Below, one piece after another: positions 23,571 through 34,848 of a stretch of 64,000 nucleotides of DNA. Within the stretch, counting starts at the first letter, position 1; every line of letters starts with the position of its first letter. The notes under the pieces are model-generated. The model ran no database searches. It was not told the origin of the DNA and saw only the letters and a list, made by a program, of their open reading frames with translations. The stretch spans positions 34,615,596-34,679,595 of the forward strand of contig CM069455.1 of the NCBI GenBank assembly GCA_035610835.1, read 5' to 3'. The position numbers and the translations under genes are program-made. Source of the DNA: Ophiura sarsii (lineage: Eukaryota; Echinodermata; Ophiuroidea; Amphilepidida; Ophiuridae).

Positions 23571-24720
23571 CTCTATTTTAAGTATTCCTATTCAGTACAC
23601 CTGAATAACCATAACCATTCAGGTGTCCTTATTAATCCACGTAGGCCCTAATAGCCGCATACACAGTTATCACGGGTGCCCTTAATATTCGATTCAAGAT
23701 AAACCACATACGACCGTAGTCCATGGAGGACCTATATTGGATCACTAATACACACTCTTGATTATTAAAGTACATGGGGTGGTACCTGAATAATCAAGGG
23801 CACCATGTGTTATACATGCATGCAATACATGGATTTATTAAGGGCACATGGTATATATGGATTATTAAGGGCACTGTGGTACCAACGTCAGTATAAGGGC
23901 ACCTAGGATACATGGAGTATCAACGACATACTCTTGCTGTTTCACAATACCCTCATCTTTATACGTTTTGATGTGACTAACCACCCGCTATTATAGCTTC
24001 GGCACCTATACCTGCGCTTTCCATTATAAACTGGATATACTACGGGTATATTGGTATGGATAATGCCGGCAAATTCGGTACCTGTGTTATTAAGGCCATC
24101 TTTGAGGGGTAGGGCCTAGGCCTATGGGCAACCGGTGTATTAAGAACACGTGGAGTACGTGGATTAGGAACATGGGTATCTGTATTATTTAAGAGCACAT
24201 TGGGCCTAGGCGCATGATGTATTAAGGGTACCATGTCACTTACATTATATCAAGGGCACTTTAGGTACCTGCCCTGGGTACCTGAATAAGGACATACTCT
24301 TGATATTTATATAAACATTTATATCGCTTTGATATTACTCACCTCTGCCTATTGTGGTATGACGATTAATTCAAGTTACTTGAATGATACAATAAGGCAC
24401 CTGGGTATCTCGATATAACGGCACACTGCAGTACCTGGATTATGTGGTAGCCGGTGCCATTAAGAGCACCTGTGGTAACTGGATTAGGGTAGGGCTTATA
24501 GGCCTATGCGGTCCCTGGATATAATGGGACAACGGGTACCTGCATTTCAGGTCACATGGGAGGCCTCCATAGATATCTGGAAAGACAAAGGTAGGCCTAC
24601 CTACTTTAAGGCACATGTATACCTGGATTATCAAAAGCACCTGCGATATTCGGATTATTTAGGGCCCGTTTGGATTATGTATACATGTAGGACATGTTCT
24701 TGATCATGATAATATTGTAT
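23571..24720. repeat. Degenerate tandem repeat with higher-order period
   Basis: Many imperfect copies of a short unit resembling 'acctggattattaagggcac'. About every 370-400 bp a longer block recurs, 'catactcttg...' then a T-rich part and 'ctaaccacccgc'/'actcacctctgc'/'acttacctaccc' (about 23925, 24290 and 24690). So there are about three higher-order units. Confidence 0.7.
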
Positions 24721-24764
24721 CAAATTTGCTTACGCTTTGTTTACTTACCTACCCGTGAAATCTT

Positions 24765-24799
24765 CTAGCGGGTCCGCGCGAAGCGCGGATGCCCGCTAG
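24765..24799. mobile_element. Helitron-like 3' end (candidate)
   Basis: The hairpin TCCGCGCGAAGCGCGGA (24773-24789) is followed by 6 nt and CTAG at 24796-24799, then T. A GC-rich hairpin a few bases before CTRR is the Helitron 3' signature. CTAGCGGG on the left also pairs with CCCGCTAG, giving a larger palindrome. The tandem repeat to its left would be the element body. The 5' TC end was not identified. Confidence 0.45.
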
Positions 24800-27523
24800 T
24801 ATTTATAATTTCAGATGACAACAAAAAATTGTATAAGTATCATCGTCTTTGAGAAATTAGAGGTCAAAGTTCAAACAAGTACTTTTTTACTAAAAAATTA
24901 CTAAAGTAAATGTTGGCATGTTTGAGAGATTGACACAGTAGAATTACTTTTAAATGTTAACACTATGAATGACATTCATGAAGTGCTAGCTATATATATT
25001 TGACCTCATATCAAGCTTCAAAGTAATTTTAAGGCTAGAACGTAACTTGAATTCAAAAATCTATGTTTTGAGATTCTGACACGATTTAGCGCGTGCAACG
25101 CATCATTCAAAACGGGCAAAAAAAAATGTTTAGTAGTGAAACGTTGTACGACAAAATTTGCTACGGAATGCGCGCGATAACTAGGCTATATATAAAAAAA
25201 TAAACCGTGAAGTTGGGTTTAAATTGAATTTGTGTTTTTGGATTTTTGAAAATGTTTTCCGTCGAAAAGGAGCCTATATGCATGTTACAAAAGTGCATGG
25301 AACTACTTATTTCCTAAGTACTTGGGACCTTAATACCGAGAAGTTTCAAATGTTATATCAACCAACATATTGCATTGCAGGGTCACGGTAATACTCAACC
25401 ATGCCAAATTCGGAAGCCACAGATTTTTTGGGTTGGGTGTGTTTTTGTAGGACTAGATAATATGTTTATTTCATATTTAAAATTCATTAAAATTTGATTT
25501 GATCTATCAATTGGAATTATTCACAATTTGCTTTAAACATTATTTTGTAAGGTCTAGTAGTCAAAGAAGCCCAACTCAGCGGCCTAACCGTGTGATTGGC
25601 AACACTACGTGTACAACCGCAGCTGAAATTTCACTAATCTACGCTTGTTTTCGTACGTTGACGAAACTAATTACATTAGTTTTTCCTAACTAATCTTAGC
25701 ATTATATTTCTACAAGCTTTTAACCATATCAGTAATATAAATGTTTTAATCGTTGTGAAAATAAAGTTGTTATGTATACTTTCGACACAGCAAGGAATTA
25801 CCAGGGCCAGTATCGATTATTGATTGAAGCACTTAAAAAGGTCACGGCGACAAACAGCGGCTTTTGTGTCTCAGTCAATAGAAAGACCAATTCATTATAG
25901 CGGCACTCGAGAAGAATTTATAAATCGATCGAGTAAATGACGTTAATATGCTCATTCCAAACGTAGAGTAAGTGATAGATGGAGTACCGAGCTTGGTTGC
26001 TCAAAATAGTTACATTACTTTCTCAATGCATTGGGTATTCGGGCTCCCGGAAGTGGAACGTGAGTGACCAAATGGTTGCCACGGGAGACCAGCAAACTAT
26101 AGCAAACACAATTTCCGCTCCATTGGCTAAAAGAGTTTAAGCTTTATTCTGTCCCATGCAACATTGATCGACGCATAATAATATTGTTAATTCCGAATTG
26201 AAATCTCTCACGTTCGGATGACCATTATGTTTGCTATCGTCAGTAGACAGCACTGTCATTATTTGGTTTTTCAACTTATAATGATTATATTACTTATCCT
26301 ATTGAAACATTGATCGACACATTATCAATTCCTTCCATATCTGAATTTAAATCTACCCACATGTGTAACCATTTTTGCTATCATCAGCAGACAGCATGGT
26401 CCAAGCCCCTGGGGAAGGGGGGAGGTGCGGGGGTGCTGCAGCACCCCCATGGTCTTTTTGAGGAGGTGCTGCAGCACCCTCTAAGATTTTAAGATGTTTG
26501 AAAAAAGAGGTGCGCAGATTTTAAGATTTTAAAGATTTTAAGATTTTGGTTTTACATACACTACATAACAATTTAATATGACCAAAGTCAAAGTCAAGTA
26601 TTTCTCACGTCTGACAGTGAGACGGTGTGTAGGGGGAGGGGGGAGGGGGAGGGGGTATAATTCGTACATGCTCCTATATGGACCCTTTCCCCTAAGAAAA
26701 CAATTTTCCTAAAAAAAGACAACACAAATGTATTAAAATGTTCGATCATGATATTGATATTGGACCAAACAGTGATGTTTAAAATAGCAAAATTCACCCC
26801 CCCCCCCCTATGTTTTCCATAACATGGGTGCTTCCCTTAGATTTTAAGATTTTTGAAAACATATACAGTGTCAATCCAATAATAAGTTCAAGAGCTGGAG
26901 CCTGGAAGGGGTATAACTGGTATAAAACGGGTATTACACACAGGGCGCCTCGAAAAAATTGGATACTTTCTTTTTGTGCTGTGTTTATTTAGGTTTAAAA
27001 GGTTGTTTTATTAATTCTTCGTGTTAGCTCAATTTGAATTTCGCGGATTGAAAGACTTAAATTAAGCATTTCATATTTTACTTTGAAAAATGTCGATATT
27101 AAATACAAAAAGGTTAAAAAAATCACCAATATGCCTAAATAGCACTGAAAATAATTCGTTTGATATCATATCATAGTAACATAATAGACGTTATTCGTAA
27201 TTGGCGCACTCAAAAGAGGGTCGTGCTATCCAACTGAGCATGCTCAGAGCAAGTAGTGTTCCGAAAACGAGGCTAGGGATGTAGCCGAGACGAGAGTGAT
27301 GTAGTTTTTCAATGTGGTGAACTTTGCACTAATCATAACAATTATTCATACTTCTGAGCTGTTCAATGTTTGACCTTATTACATTCGTGAAATAAACTTG
27401 AAGGTATAAACTATCTATTCCACTAGTTTGAAATTAAATATTTGCTGGTAACAGACACTATCTAGGAAAATGTAGAAGTTCACAGTTCATTATATTGCAG
27501 TAAAAGTATGCGATTGTATGTTT
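24800..27523. other. Intergenic, no gene recognised
   Basis: No recognisable gene. Low-complexity items: GC-rich 'ggtgctgcagcaccc' palindromes twice (about 26431 and 26466), 'aagattttaagatttt' iterations (26485-26560, and again near 26838), a G-rich tract at 26620-26660 and a C run at about 26797. Together, 26400-26860 may be a degraded inserted element. Confidence 0.4.
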
Positions 27524-27830
27524 AGGGGCGGATTTAGCCGGGTGGGGGATAGCGCGGGCCCTCCACACCCCCTTATATTGTACAGGGCGACTTTCTGACA
27601 GGGCGCCTGCGGCCCCCCCCCCCCTTATTTTTTACAGGGCGACTTTTTGACAGGGCAAACTCGTGTGAAAACGTGTAAAAAATGTTTAAACACGTGTAAA
27701 ATAACGTGTAAAAACGTGTAAAAAACGTGTAAAAACGTGCACAAAAATTGCCAAGGGGGCTCTGCACCATTGACCCCCGCAATGGGCTGCCCTCCCCCCC
27801 CCTCTATTAAGGTATCCTGGATCCGCCCCT
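27524..27830. mobile_element. Small TIR element with minisatellite
   Basis: Ends AGGGGCGGAT (left) and ATCCGCCCCT (right) are inverted. C-rich arms flank a core at 27665-27742 made of 'acgtgtaaaa'-type repeats. No clear target duplication. The short frames on the minus strand come from the minisatellite and C-runs. Confidence 0.6.
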
Positions 27831-28061
27831 GAGAACCGATCCCCGACAACACAAAAAATGTGCTCCGGTATCGGGCAAGCCAAATCGACCAGAATCCCTG
27901 ACCGTAGTCCTGCCGATGTACTAACGATGTACTACTGTCCTAGCGATGTGATACCGTTGCGCTACCGTACTACATGTAGTACCGATCCCCGAAAATCGCC
28001 AAATTTGTGCTACGGTATAGAATAGCATCGGCGAGCCAAATCGGTTAGGTGTGATTGCACC

Positions 28062-28303
28062 TTAAACACTTTCCACGCGGCTATTACATTAGTTTAACCA
28101 CGGTACAAAACAGATTTTTCAGAAACTTTTCCTAACTTTCATGTCTATCTCAAGGATTAGGCACGTTTGTACTAACTTGAATGCATTTCACATGGTGATT
28201 CCTAATATGGTAAATGACATTCAATAATGTTGACATTTTTGAAACATTTTGTGCAATTTTGGATTGTCGTCTGCAGACGCCTGCCACGTGGGTAGTGTTT
28301 TAA
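28062..28303. mobile_element. TTAA MITE family, copy 5
   Basis: The left end is TTAA plus 'acactttccacgcggc' (one extra A). The right end is 'gcctgccacgtgggtagtg' followed by TTTTAA. The interior matches copies 1-4. It directly precedes a minus-strand LINE 3' part. Confidence 0.85.
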
Positions 28304-28690
28304 CAGGCTTATAAATAGTGATATCTATCTCTACATCTATGAACATACTCAATAAAGTTGTCAAGAGACAATATCTAATTGAGAAAACAATACAGACGTC
28401 AGTCAGAAAACATGGTACCAAATACACACAAGAGATACATAATACAATTACACTTAATTACTTAAATTACTAAGACCAGTTTTAAAAGAGTCTAGTTTGT
28501 TGCAGTCGAATAATGAGGATGGTAGTGCATTCCAGTCCACTATTGTACGCGGGAAGAAACTGAATTTATACGCATTTGAATGTGAAGCCATGACACTAAA
28601 TTTTGAAGCATGATATTGACGAGTTTGTAATGCCGTTGGTCTGTTGATATAGTCCGATATGCTTGTGATTTCTCAAAAATGTTATTATTT
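28304..28690 (-). pseudogene. LINE ORF2 C-terminus, minus strand
   Basis: The minus-strand frame ending at TAA 28454-28456 reads TRQYHASKFSVMASHSNAYK, then FSFFPRTIVDWNALPSSLF and LDSFKTGL. 'SFFPRTI.DWN.LP' with 'F...L' after it is the usual C-terminus of CR1/Jockey-type ORF2. Nothing upstream (plus-strand 28690-28756) extends it into RT. A non-coding 3' part follows down to the MITE at 28303. Confidence 0.85.
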
Positions 28691-28756
28691 AGTTGTGTTG
28701 TTACCATGGAAACTGACCAATTACTCATAGATGCACCCATACTCTTTACTCTATTA

Positions 28757-28998
28757 GGGGCGATATCCAAACTCTACAGTGATTTTAAATCATTTTTCTA
28801 TCGATTTTACAACGATATTCCAACGGTATTTCGTTCTATTGTTAAAAGCATCGGAAAAAAATCGGTGATTAACTAAAAACTTCTCTACTTATCTGGCGTT
28901 AACAATAGAACTATTGTAGTACTCTCGATGACTCAATTAGTGAAGCAGACACATCAAAGCGCGAGGAAGGTTGTGTTATATTCTTTAAGAAATACTAT
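28757..28998. repeat. Fold-back repeat family, copy 2
   Basis: Matches 22793-23030 with few differences, then continues without the palindrome into 'aatactatttataagctttt'. A frame of 65 codons crosses this repeat, but the equivalent frame has a stop in copy 1. Confidence 0.8.
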
Positions 28999-29255
28999 TT
29001 ATAAGCTTTTTAAATCCGATCATAAAATGTTTACGTTCACCGCCGATCAATGTATCTGGTCGTCTAGAAATATGAATTCAGCTACCGCTCCATCACTCTA
29101 TTCATCTATTGTTTGGCGCAGTATTGCCAAGATCTTGTGAAAGTAGCCCATTTCCCCCTTCATTCCATTGAAATCAATCCTGAAAACATTTTGGCGATAG
29201 GTCACGTAACATATTTGGGAAAAAGTGTACTTTAGCTCCCAGATACTAGACTGTA

Positions 29256-29437
29256 CTAGTATCGACCAATACTAGAACACCTAGTATCGTTCGATACTGG
29301 TACATTATTTTGTTCCAGTATCGCTCGATACTGGCACGTTTAAAATGTTCCAGTATTGCCCGATACTGGAACAAAATACTGTACCAGTAACGATCGATAC
29401 TGGTACATTATTTTGTTCCAGTATCGGTCGATACTAG
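29256..29437. repeat. Array of six 20-bp palindromes
   Basis: Consensus CCAGTATCGNNCGATACTGG at 29256 (variant CTAG ends), 29281, 29315, 29350, 29384 and 29418. The last five are spaced 34-35 bp. Spacers of 14-15 bp are AT-rich ('tacattattttgtt'); the spacer before the unit at 29384 is in inverse orientation. Confidence 0.9.
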
Positions 29438-30493
29438 TAGAATGTTATTAAATTGTTAAGGTTACCATAGAAACGGCCCTAAAACTTAGGCATGCCCCCA
29501 CATATGACCTTTGCATAGCCCAGAGTAATATTTCTGACAGTTGTAGCTTTAATCTGATGTGCTATTTGCACTGTTTTTTCCTCGGTAAGGTACTCCTAAG
29601 GCAATTTGAACGTTAGCCATTACAATATTGTTAGTCGAGATTGTTACACATTGGCGTTACCCTGTAGAAAAGCTTATATTATGAGATATGAACAAACTAA
29701 AAACCAAATTCCTGTGATAAAGCATACAAATTTGAAACAAAATTTCTGAAATATTTTCTTTGTCTGTGACTCGATTGCCGTAAGTTGATATTTACTGTAT
29801 GAACAACATTAAATTAAGCATTTCCTATTTTTTTAATGAAAAATTGGGAAATGTGATTTTTTTTTTTTAAATGTATCAAATCGTGGAAAAAGTGCTATTT
29901 TGGTATAAAAAGGTATTTTATAGCAGAAACCGATTTGTTTTGGGGGATTGTTAACACTAAAAGATAAAAGATTAAAAACTTTCAGAAATAATAATAAACG
30001 ACCAAATTTGACAATCTCGAATTTCTATTAAAAATAACCAAAAAAGGCGTTTTGGTTGGTATGGTAACCAAAATAATAATCAAAAGTTAATTCTCATAAG
30101 TTAAGATCATGAATGAAAAGGTATTTTGAATTGTTTAGATTGATAAAAAATGATTTTAAAAATGTAATGATTTCTTAAAATACTATTAATTCATTTGATG
30201 GTTGCCATTGAAACGGCCCAAAAACTCATAGATGCGCTCCCTATTTCAAAAAATGCATCCCCATAGTCAGATTCATGAGGGTTGTAGCTTTTATTTGATA
30301 TATAATTCATGCTGTTTATTTTTGTGGTTAGGTTACTTTTAATATAAGCCTAATAAGGCCTGCCGAGACTGATTTTTCCTCAGTATTAATTTATTATGAA
30401 TATGAAAACCCTGCAGTGAAATATCATATTAAACATGAATAAATGACTATGGTAACATTTTTGATCAGTTTTCAGTGATATCCAGGAATAAAT
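29438..30493. other. Upstream region of the sulfotransferase
   Basis: Non-coding. Two diverged direct copies of a block of about 150 bp occur at about 29455-29600 and 30195-30345 ('gaaacggccc.aaaact', then 'gttgtagctttaatctgat' against 'gttgtagctttt'). No promoter element could be supported. Confidence 0.5.
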
Positions 30494-33400
30494 ATGGTTT
30501 TATCCAGGAGAGCATCGTTCATAATAGGCCTGTCTTTTATCTTGGCTTTGATTGTGATCCTTGAAGTGGTTCTAGTGCAACTTGTACCCATGTTCCGTGT
30601 GAGATCTGTCTCCGTGGCCGCTAACGGAGAATATGGAATCAAAGGTAAGTTTAACGAAATTTGACAGACTTAGATTTGTAAACGTCGCGAAGAGAACGTC
30701 CACACTCAAAGGAGATATCCAAAGAAGTTGTATTTAGCAACACCAGCATGCTTCACTTTCATCACATGACCACTGGTTTCTGTCTCCAGGTTCTACTGGT
30801 TTCCATTGACATCAAGGGCGGTTATCCCAAGGGGGGGGGGATATATCCCCCACTTTTTGACCTGGGGGGATGGTCAATGTAATCATCCCCCCCTGATTTT
30901 TCACATCTACCAAAAAAAAGAGGAAAAAAGGGGGGAAAAGGAAAAAAAAAAAGAAAAAAAAAAAGGGAAAAAAGGAGAAAAAAAGGAAAAAGAGAAAGAA
31001 AGGCGGGCAGGGAGGCATCCGAGGGACATAAGGACGTTTGGAGTTTAGTGTACGTTGGTCAGAATACATACGCGTACGTACGTTGACTAGAATCCACCTT
31101 TTGGAGGTAACTAATTAACTTCTTTCTGGCATAGGCCTAGGCCTATCTGCCTATATAAAAAGCCAATATTGATCAGAAATAAAGTGATTGCTTTTCAATA
31201 AAATATTGGTCAAAAGTACACACCAAATCGCACCAAATGGGTTCGAAAATTAAAAAAAAATAATCCAATTCGGGGGGGGGGGGCACATCCCCCCTCAGAA
31301 TCCCCCTGTAGGAGCTTTTAAACCATCTATACTAAAATCAAGAATATATTACTATAAAAAAAATGCTCAACTTCTTTCGTGCATTGATAAAAAACAAAAT
31401 ATTTATTGAAAATGAAGCGATGGCTTTTCAATACAATAGTGGTCAAAAGTATAGGCCTACACCAGATCACACCAAATGAGTTTGAAAATTGAAAACAATT
31501 CACTTCTCAGGGGGGGGGGGGGGGGGGGCACATCCCCCCTCAGACTCCCCCCTGTTGGAGCTTTTAAACCATCTATACTAAAATCAAGAATATATCAATA
31601 TAAAAAAATGCTCAACTTCTTAAGTAGTGCATTGATAAAAAACAAAATATTTATTGAAAATGAAGCGATGGCTTTTCAATACAATATTGGTCAAAAGTAT
31701 ACACCAGATCACACCAAATGAGTTTGAAAATTGAAAAAAATTCTACTTCTGAGGGGGGCACATCCCCCGTCAGACTCCCCCTGTTGGAGCTTTTAAACCA
31801 TCTATACTAAAATCAAAAATATATCAGTATAAAAAATGCTCAACTTCTTTCGTGCATTGATAAAAAACAAAATATTTGGTGAAAATGAAGCGATGGCTTT
31901 TCAATACAATATTGGTCAAAAGTATACACCAGATCGCACCAAATGAGTTTGATAATTGAAATTTTTTCTACTTCTGAGGGGGGCCACATCCCCCCTCAGA
32001 CACCCCCTGTCCGAGCATAGCTCGGAGTGCGGTGCTGCGCACCGCATAGATGGTACCAGCTCAATTTCATTTTTTGGGGGCCACACTTATCATCCCCCCA
32101 CACCTAACAAGAAATTTCCGCCCCTGATTGATATTACATTACAATGAAATACATATAATGTTGTCGAACGAGGGTCTTTAAGAAAATCCTGCTGCAGGTA
32201 GTATAATTTAAGTCCAATCATGTTTTTCTTAATGACCCTATATCTTTTGAATAACACGCGTATGTTCTAGTTAATCTTCTTCGGGAGAGATAATAACTTT
32301 TAATTTGTTAATATATACTGCGTTGATACCCTTAATGTATTTATTGTTTTCGTGTGTTGCATTATCCAAGGTACGGATCAAGTGTTGAGAGGAAAATTGC
32401 AATGTCTAATTGAGAAGATAGAGAAAGAAGGCCCGACCTTTCTCGAAACTGCACCTAATTCCGAAATTCAAAAGGTAAATGAACATAATCTTTCACTACC
32501 ATGGTTAATTATCAGAAAGAAGAACCAACACCGTAGATCATCTACTAACTAAAATATTTGTCAAATATTCCAAGCCGTTTTCCGAGTGTTATTGCTGTGT
32601 TTCGAAAACATAGCAGTATTCTCCAGATGGTGGTGGACATCAACTTTTATTATCTTCTTTGTTAGAATGTTAACGATTCTGTGAAATCACCAGAATTAGT
32701 CCATGCATCCAAATACAGGCTGTCCCAAATTGATTAGTACACATGTGTCATCGATATGAGGAAAACCAACGATATGAGGTTGTTTTTATCAACTTTGACA
32801 TATTGCAATTTTAAATCATAACAATAAAATCAGATTTGTTAAACTTATCAATTTAAAGAATAAACACATTAGTCAAACTTGAACGATTTCATGTTTCTTT
32901 TAAAAACATATTAGTTTTATTTCATACCAAAATACACTTTAAAGGTAACATGTAAACACAAAATGATATAAGGATAATAAAAACATGCGGTGTGTTAACT
33001 GGAGACAATCAAACAAATACCGACCAGACCAGACAAGACAAGACAAAACAAGACAAGACAAGACAAGACAAGAAATTCAAGTCAAGTTAATTCAAGTCAA
33101 GTCAAGTCAAGTCAAGTCAAGTCAAGTCAAGTCAAGTCAAGTCAAGTCAAGTCAAGTCAAGTCAAGCCAAGTAAGATTTCATGCTTCGCGCATTGAATTG
33201 CGCACACGCGGAGTGCATTAGACACTGTAAATGCACTTGAAAGCGTATTCATTTTTAGTTTTTGCTTTCTGATTGGTTCGAAACTACTAAGAGTATTTGA
33301 ATGAACAACATTCTACGTTGGATACAATTTCAATTAGAGAATAATGACTGCGTAACAACTGTTTTCGTGAATTTTTTTTTGAAATCAGAGGTTTTTGGTC

Positions 33401-34848
33401 TGGTCTGAGTAATTGTGGACCATTCCAAATGACCAGAACAACAACCGAGGATTTCAAAATAAATTCACGAAAACAGTTGCTAAGCAGTCATTATTCTCAT
33501 TCATTACTGAAAAAGATGCATATTTACCGATATAATCGTGCTAATAATTAATTCGTTTTCTGTTTATTTTGTCCACATCTTCTTAGTTATTGAAACAGTC
33601 CAAGTCGGGTCATTTTTATCATTCAACCAATTAGAAATAAGCTTTAATCTTGTTTCCTCATAATTCATTGAATATTCAGTTTAGGGGCGTGAGGCATTAA
33701 TTTGATTGGTCGGTATATGAGCAAAACAATCGAACACTTTGGCGCAGTACTTTCGGGCAATTATTAGTAACCTGCGCGTTCTCGTCTAACGATTAATTTT
33801 ATTGGAACGCACTTGGTACGCAGCTATCGCGAGTATTCATGAAGTAGTGAATAGTTAATTAAAGGTCTTCGTATCTTTGAGAGTGTGCATATGTTGCTAT
33901 CTTCACTTTCTTTTCTTCATCCTTTTTCAGAATTTGCTTGAACTTCCTGAGAATGAGTTTATGAAACTACAAGATCTCATTCAAACAGCAAGAAAACAAC
34001 ATCTTCATGATATGTGTCAAAGATACCACAAGGCGGCACCTAATCCAATCGGCGTTGCGAAATCATCAAAAGAAATGCTCGTGATTGAAAAACATAAATT
34101 AGTGATGTGTGTTACCGCCAAAGTTGCTGGGAAAAGTTGGAAGCGGGTGTTGAACGTGTTAGCAGGGTTGTCAAACTCGACGAAAGAGGGGGAAAGTTGG
34201 AGGGCTGTGGAAAAAGCGCGCCCAATTCAGCGGCTAAATAAATATAATACAACACAGTTAGAGCATGCTTTTAAAGAATACACGTTTGTCATGTTTTCCC
34301 GCCATCCATTGTCGAGGATTTTATCAGCTTTCAACAACTTAATAGCACCTAATGCAACCGATTACAGACATACGAAAAGTTACCAGCGTCTCGGTTATCA
34401 AATAATAAAACAATACCGGCCGTGGGCACCGTCATTGAAGACAAAGAACCCTGCTGAGTATGATTTGACATTTCATGACTATGTCAGATTTCTTACCAAC
34501 AGCCACAGTCGTGAAAGGGATAACAACAATCACTTTATTGAGAACTACAAGTTTTGTAATCCGTGTGATATTCCCTATACGGTGATCGGAAAATTTGAAA
34601 CGCTTTTGGAAGATGCGAAATATATACTGAAACGTATTAAGGCCGATGACATTGTAAGCTTTCCTGAAACAGAAGGGTTTGACGGAATGGCCACTCATAG
34701 TTCAGATCTCACAAAAATGATTTCGTTCTATGATCAAGTACCCATAAGAGATCTGGAGAAATTGACCAAGAGATATGAAATGGACTTTAAACTATTTAAC
34801 TATACTTTACCAACCGGGAGTGTTTTACTGAAATGGCTGGGGTTTTAG
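30494..34848 (+). CDS. Carbohydrate sulfotransferase, HNK-1/CHST8-14 family (three exons)
   Basis: Coding exons are 30494-30644, 32371-32474 and 33931-34848: 1173 nt, 390 residues. Introns start GTAAGT and GTAAAT and end CCAAG and TTTTTCAG; phases 1 and 0 agree. Exon 1 gives a short basic start (MVLSRRA) and one hydrophobic segment (about residues 9-32), a type II Golgi signal anchor. Exon 3 carries the Sulfotransfer_2 domain: KVAGKSWKRVL (residues 149-159) in the 5'-phosphosulfate-binding position and SRHPLSRILSAF (208-219) in the 3'-phosphate-binding position, then CNPC...IGKFETL near 300. The family transfers sulfate from PAPS to GalNAc, GlcA or similar sugars on glycans; the exact substrate cannot be read. 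The usual PKVGCTNWKR motif is altered here (AKVAGKSWKR). An open frame extends 18 codons upstream of exon 3, but that is the intron's pyrimidine tract. Confidence 0.9.
30806..32125. mobile_element. G/C-run element with 230-245-bp tandem units, in intron 1
   Basis: It begins near 'aagggcgg', ends near 'ccgcccct', and holds four units of about 230-245 bp. Each has a G run, 'cacatcccccctcag', 'ggagcttttaaaccatctat' and 'gaagcgatggcttttcaata' (starts about 31270, 31510, 31750 and 31975). A purine-rich (A/G) stretch lies at 30910-31010. The termini resemble the AGGGGCGGAT ends at 27524-27830. Frames here are low-complexity and not genes. Confidence 0.65.
33021..33172. repeat. Pentanucleotide microsatellites in intron 2
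   Basis: (acaag)n at about 33021-33072, then (caagt)n at about 33084-33170, 14-16 units each with few interruptions. Confidence 0.95.
33337..33502. repeat. Inverted repeat in intron 2
   Basis: Arms of about 50 bp: 'gagaataatgactgc' and 'caactgttttcgtgaatttt' at the left, the inverse at the right ('aaattcacgaaaacagttg', 'gcagtcattattctc'). The spacer is about 65 bp. MITE-like. Confidence 0.8.

Noticed and set aside
28679..28876. 65-codon frame with 'LYSDFKSFFYRFYNDI'
   Set aside because: It lies on the fold-back repeat; the equivalent copy at 22793 has an in-frame stop.
29256..29437. CRISPR array
   Set aside because: Repeats are palindromes with nearly identical short spacers in an animal genome; no cas-like genes.
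30806..31069. 80-85-codon frames on both strands
   Set aside because: Low-complexity Lys/Glu and Phe/Pro translations of a purine-rich tract inside an intron.
33021..33172. Telomere-like repeat
   Set aside because: Pentanucleotides acaag and caagt are simple microsatellites in an intron, not TTAGGG.
33877..33930. MRVCICCYLHFLFF as an N-terminal signal anchor of the sulfotransferase
   Set aside because: It is the pyrimidine tract before a TTTTTCAG acceptor; exon 1 at 30494 supplies a better anchor and phases agree.
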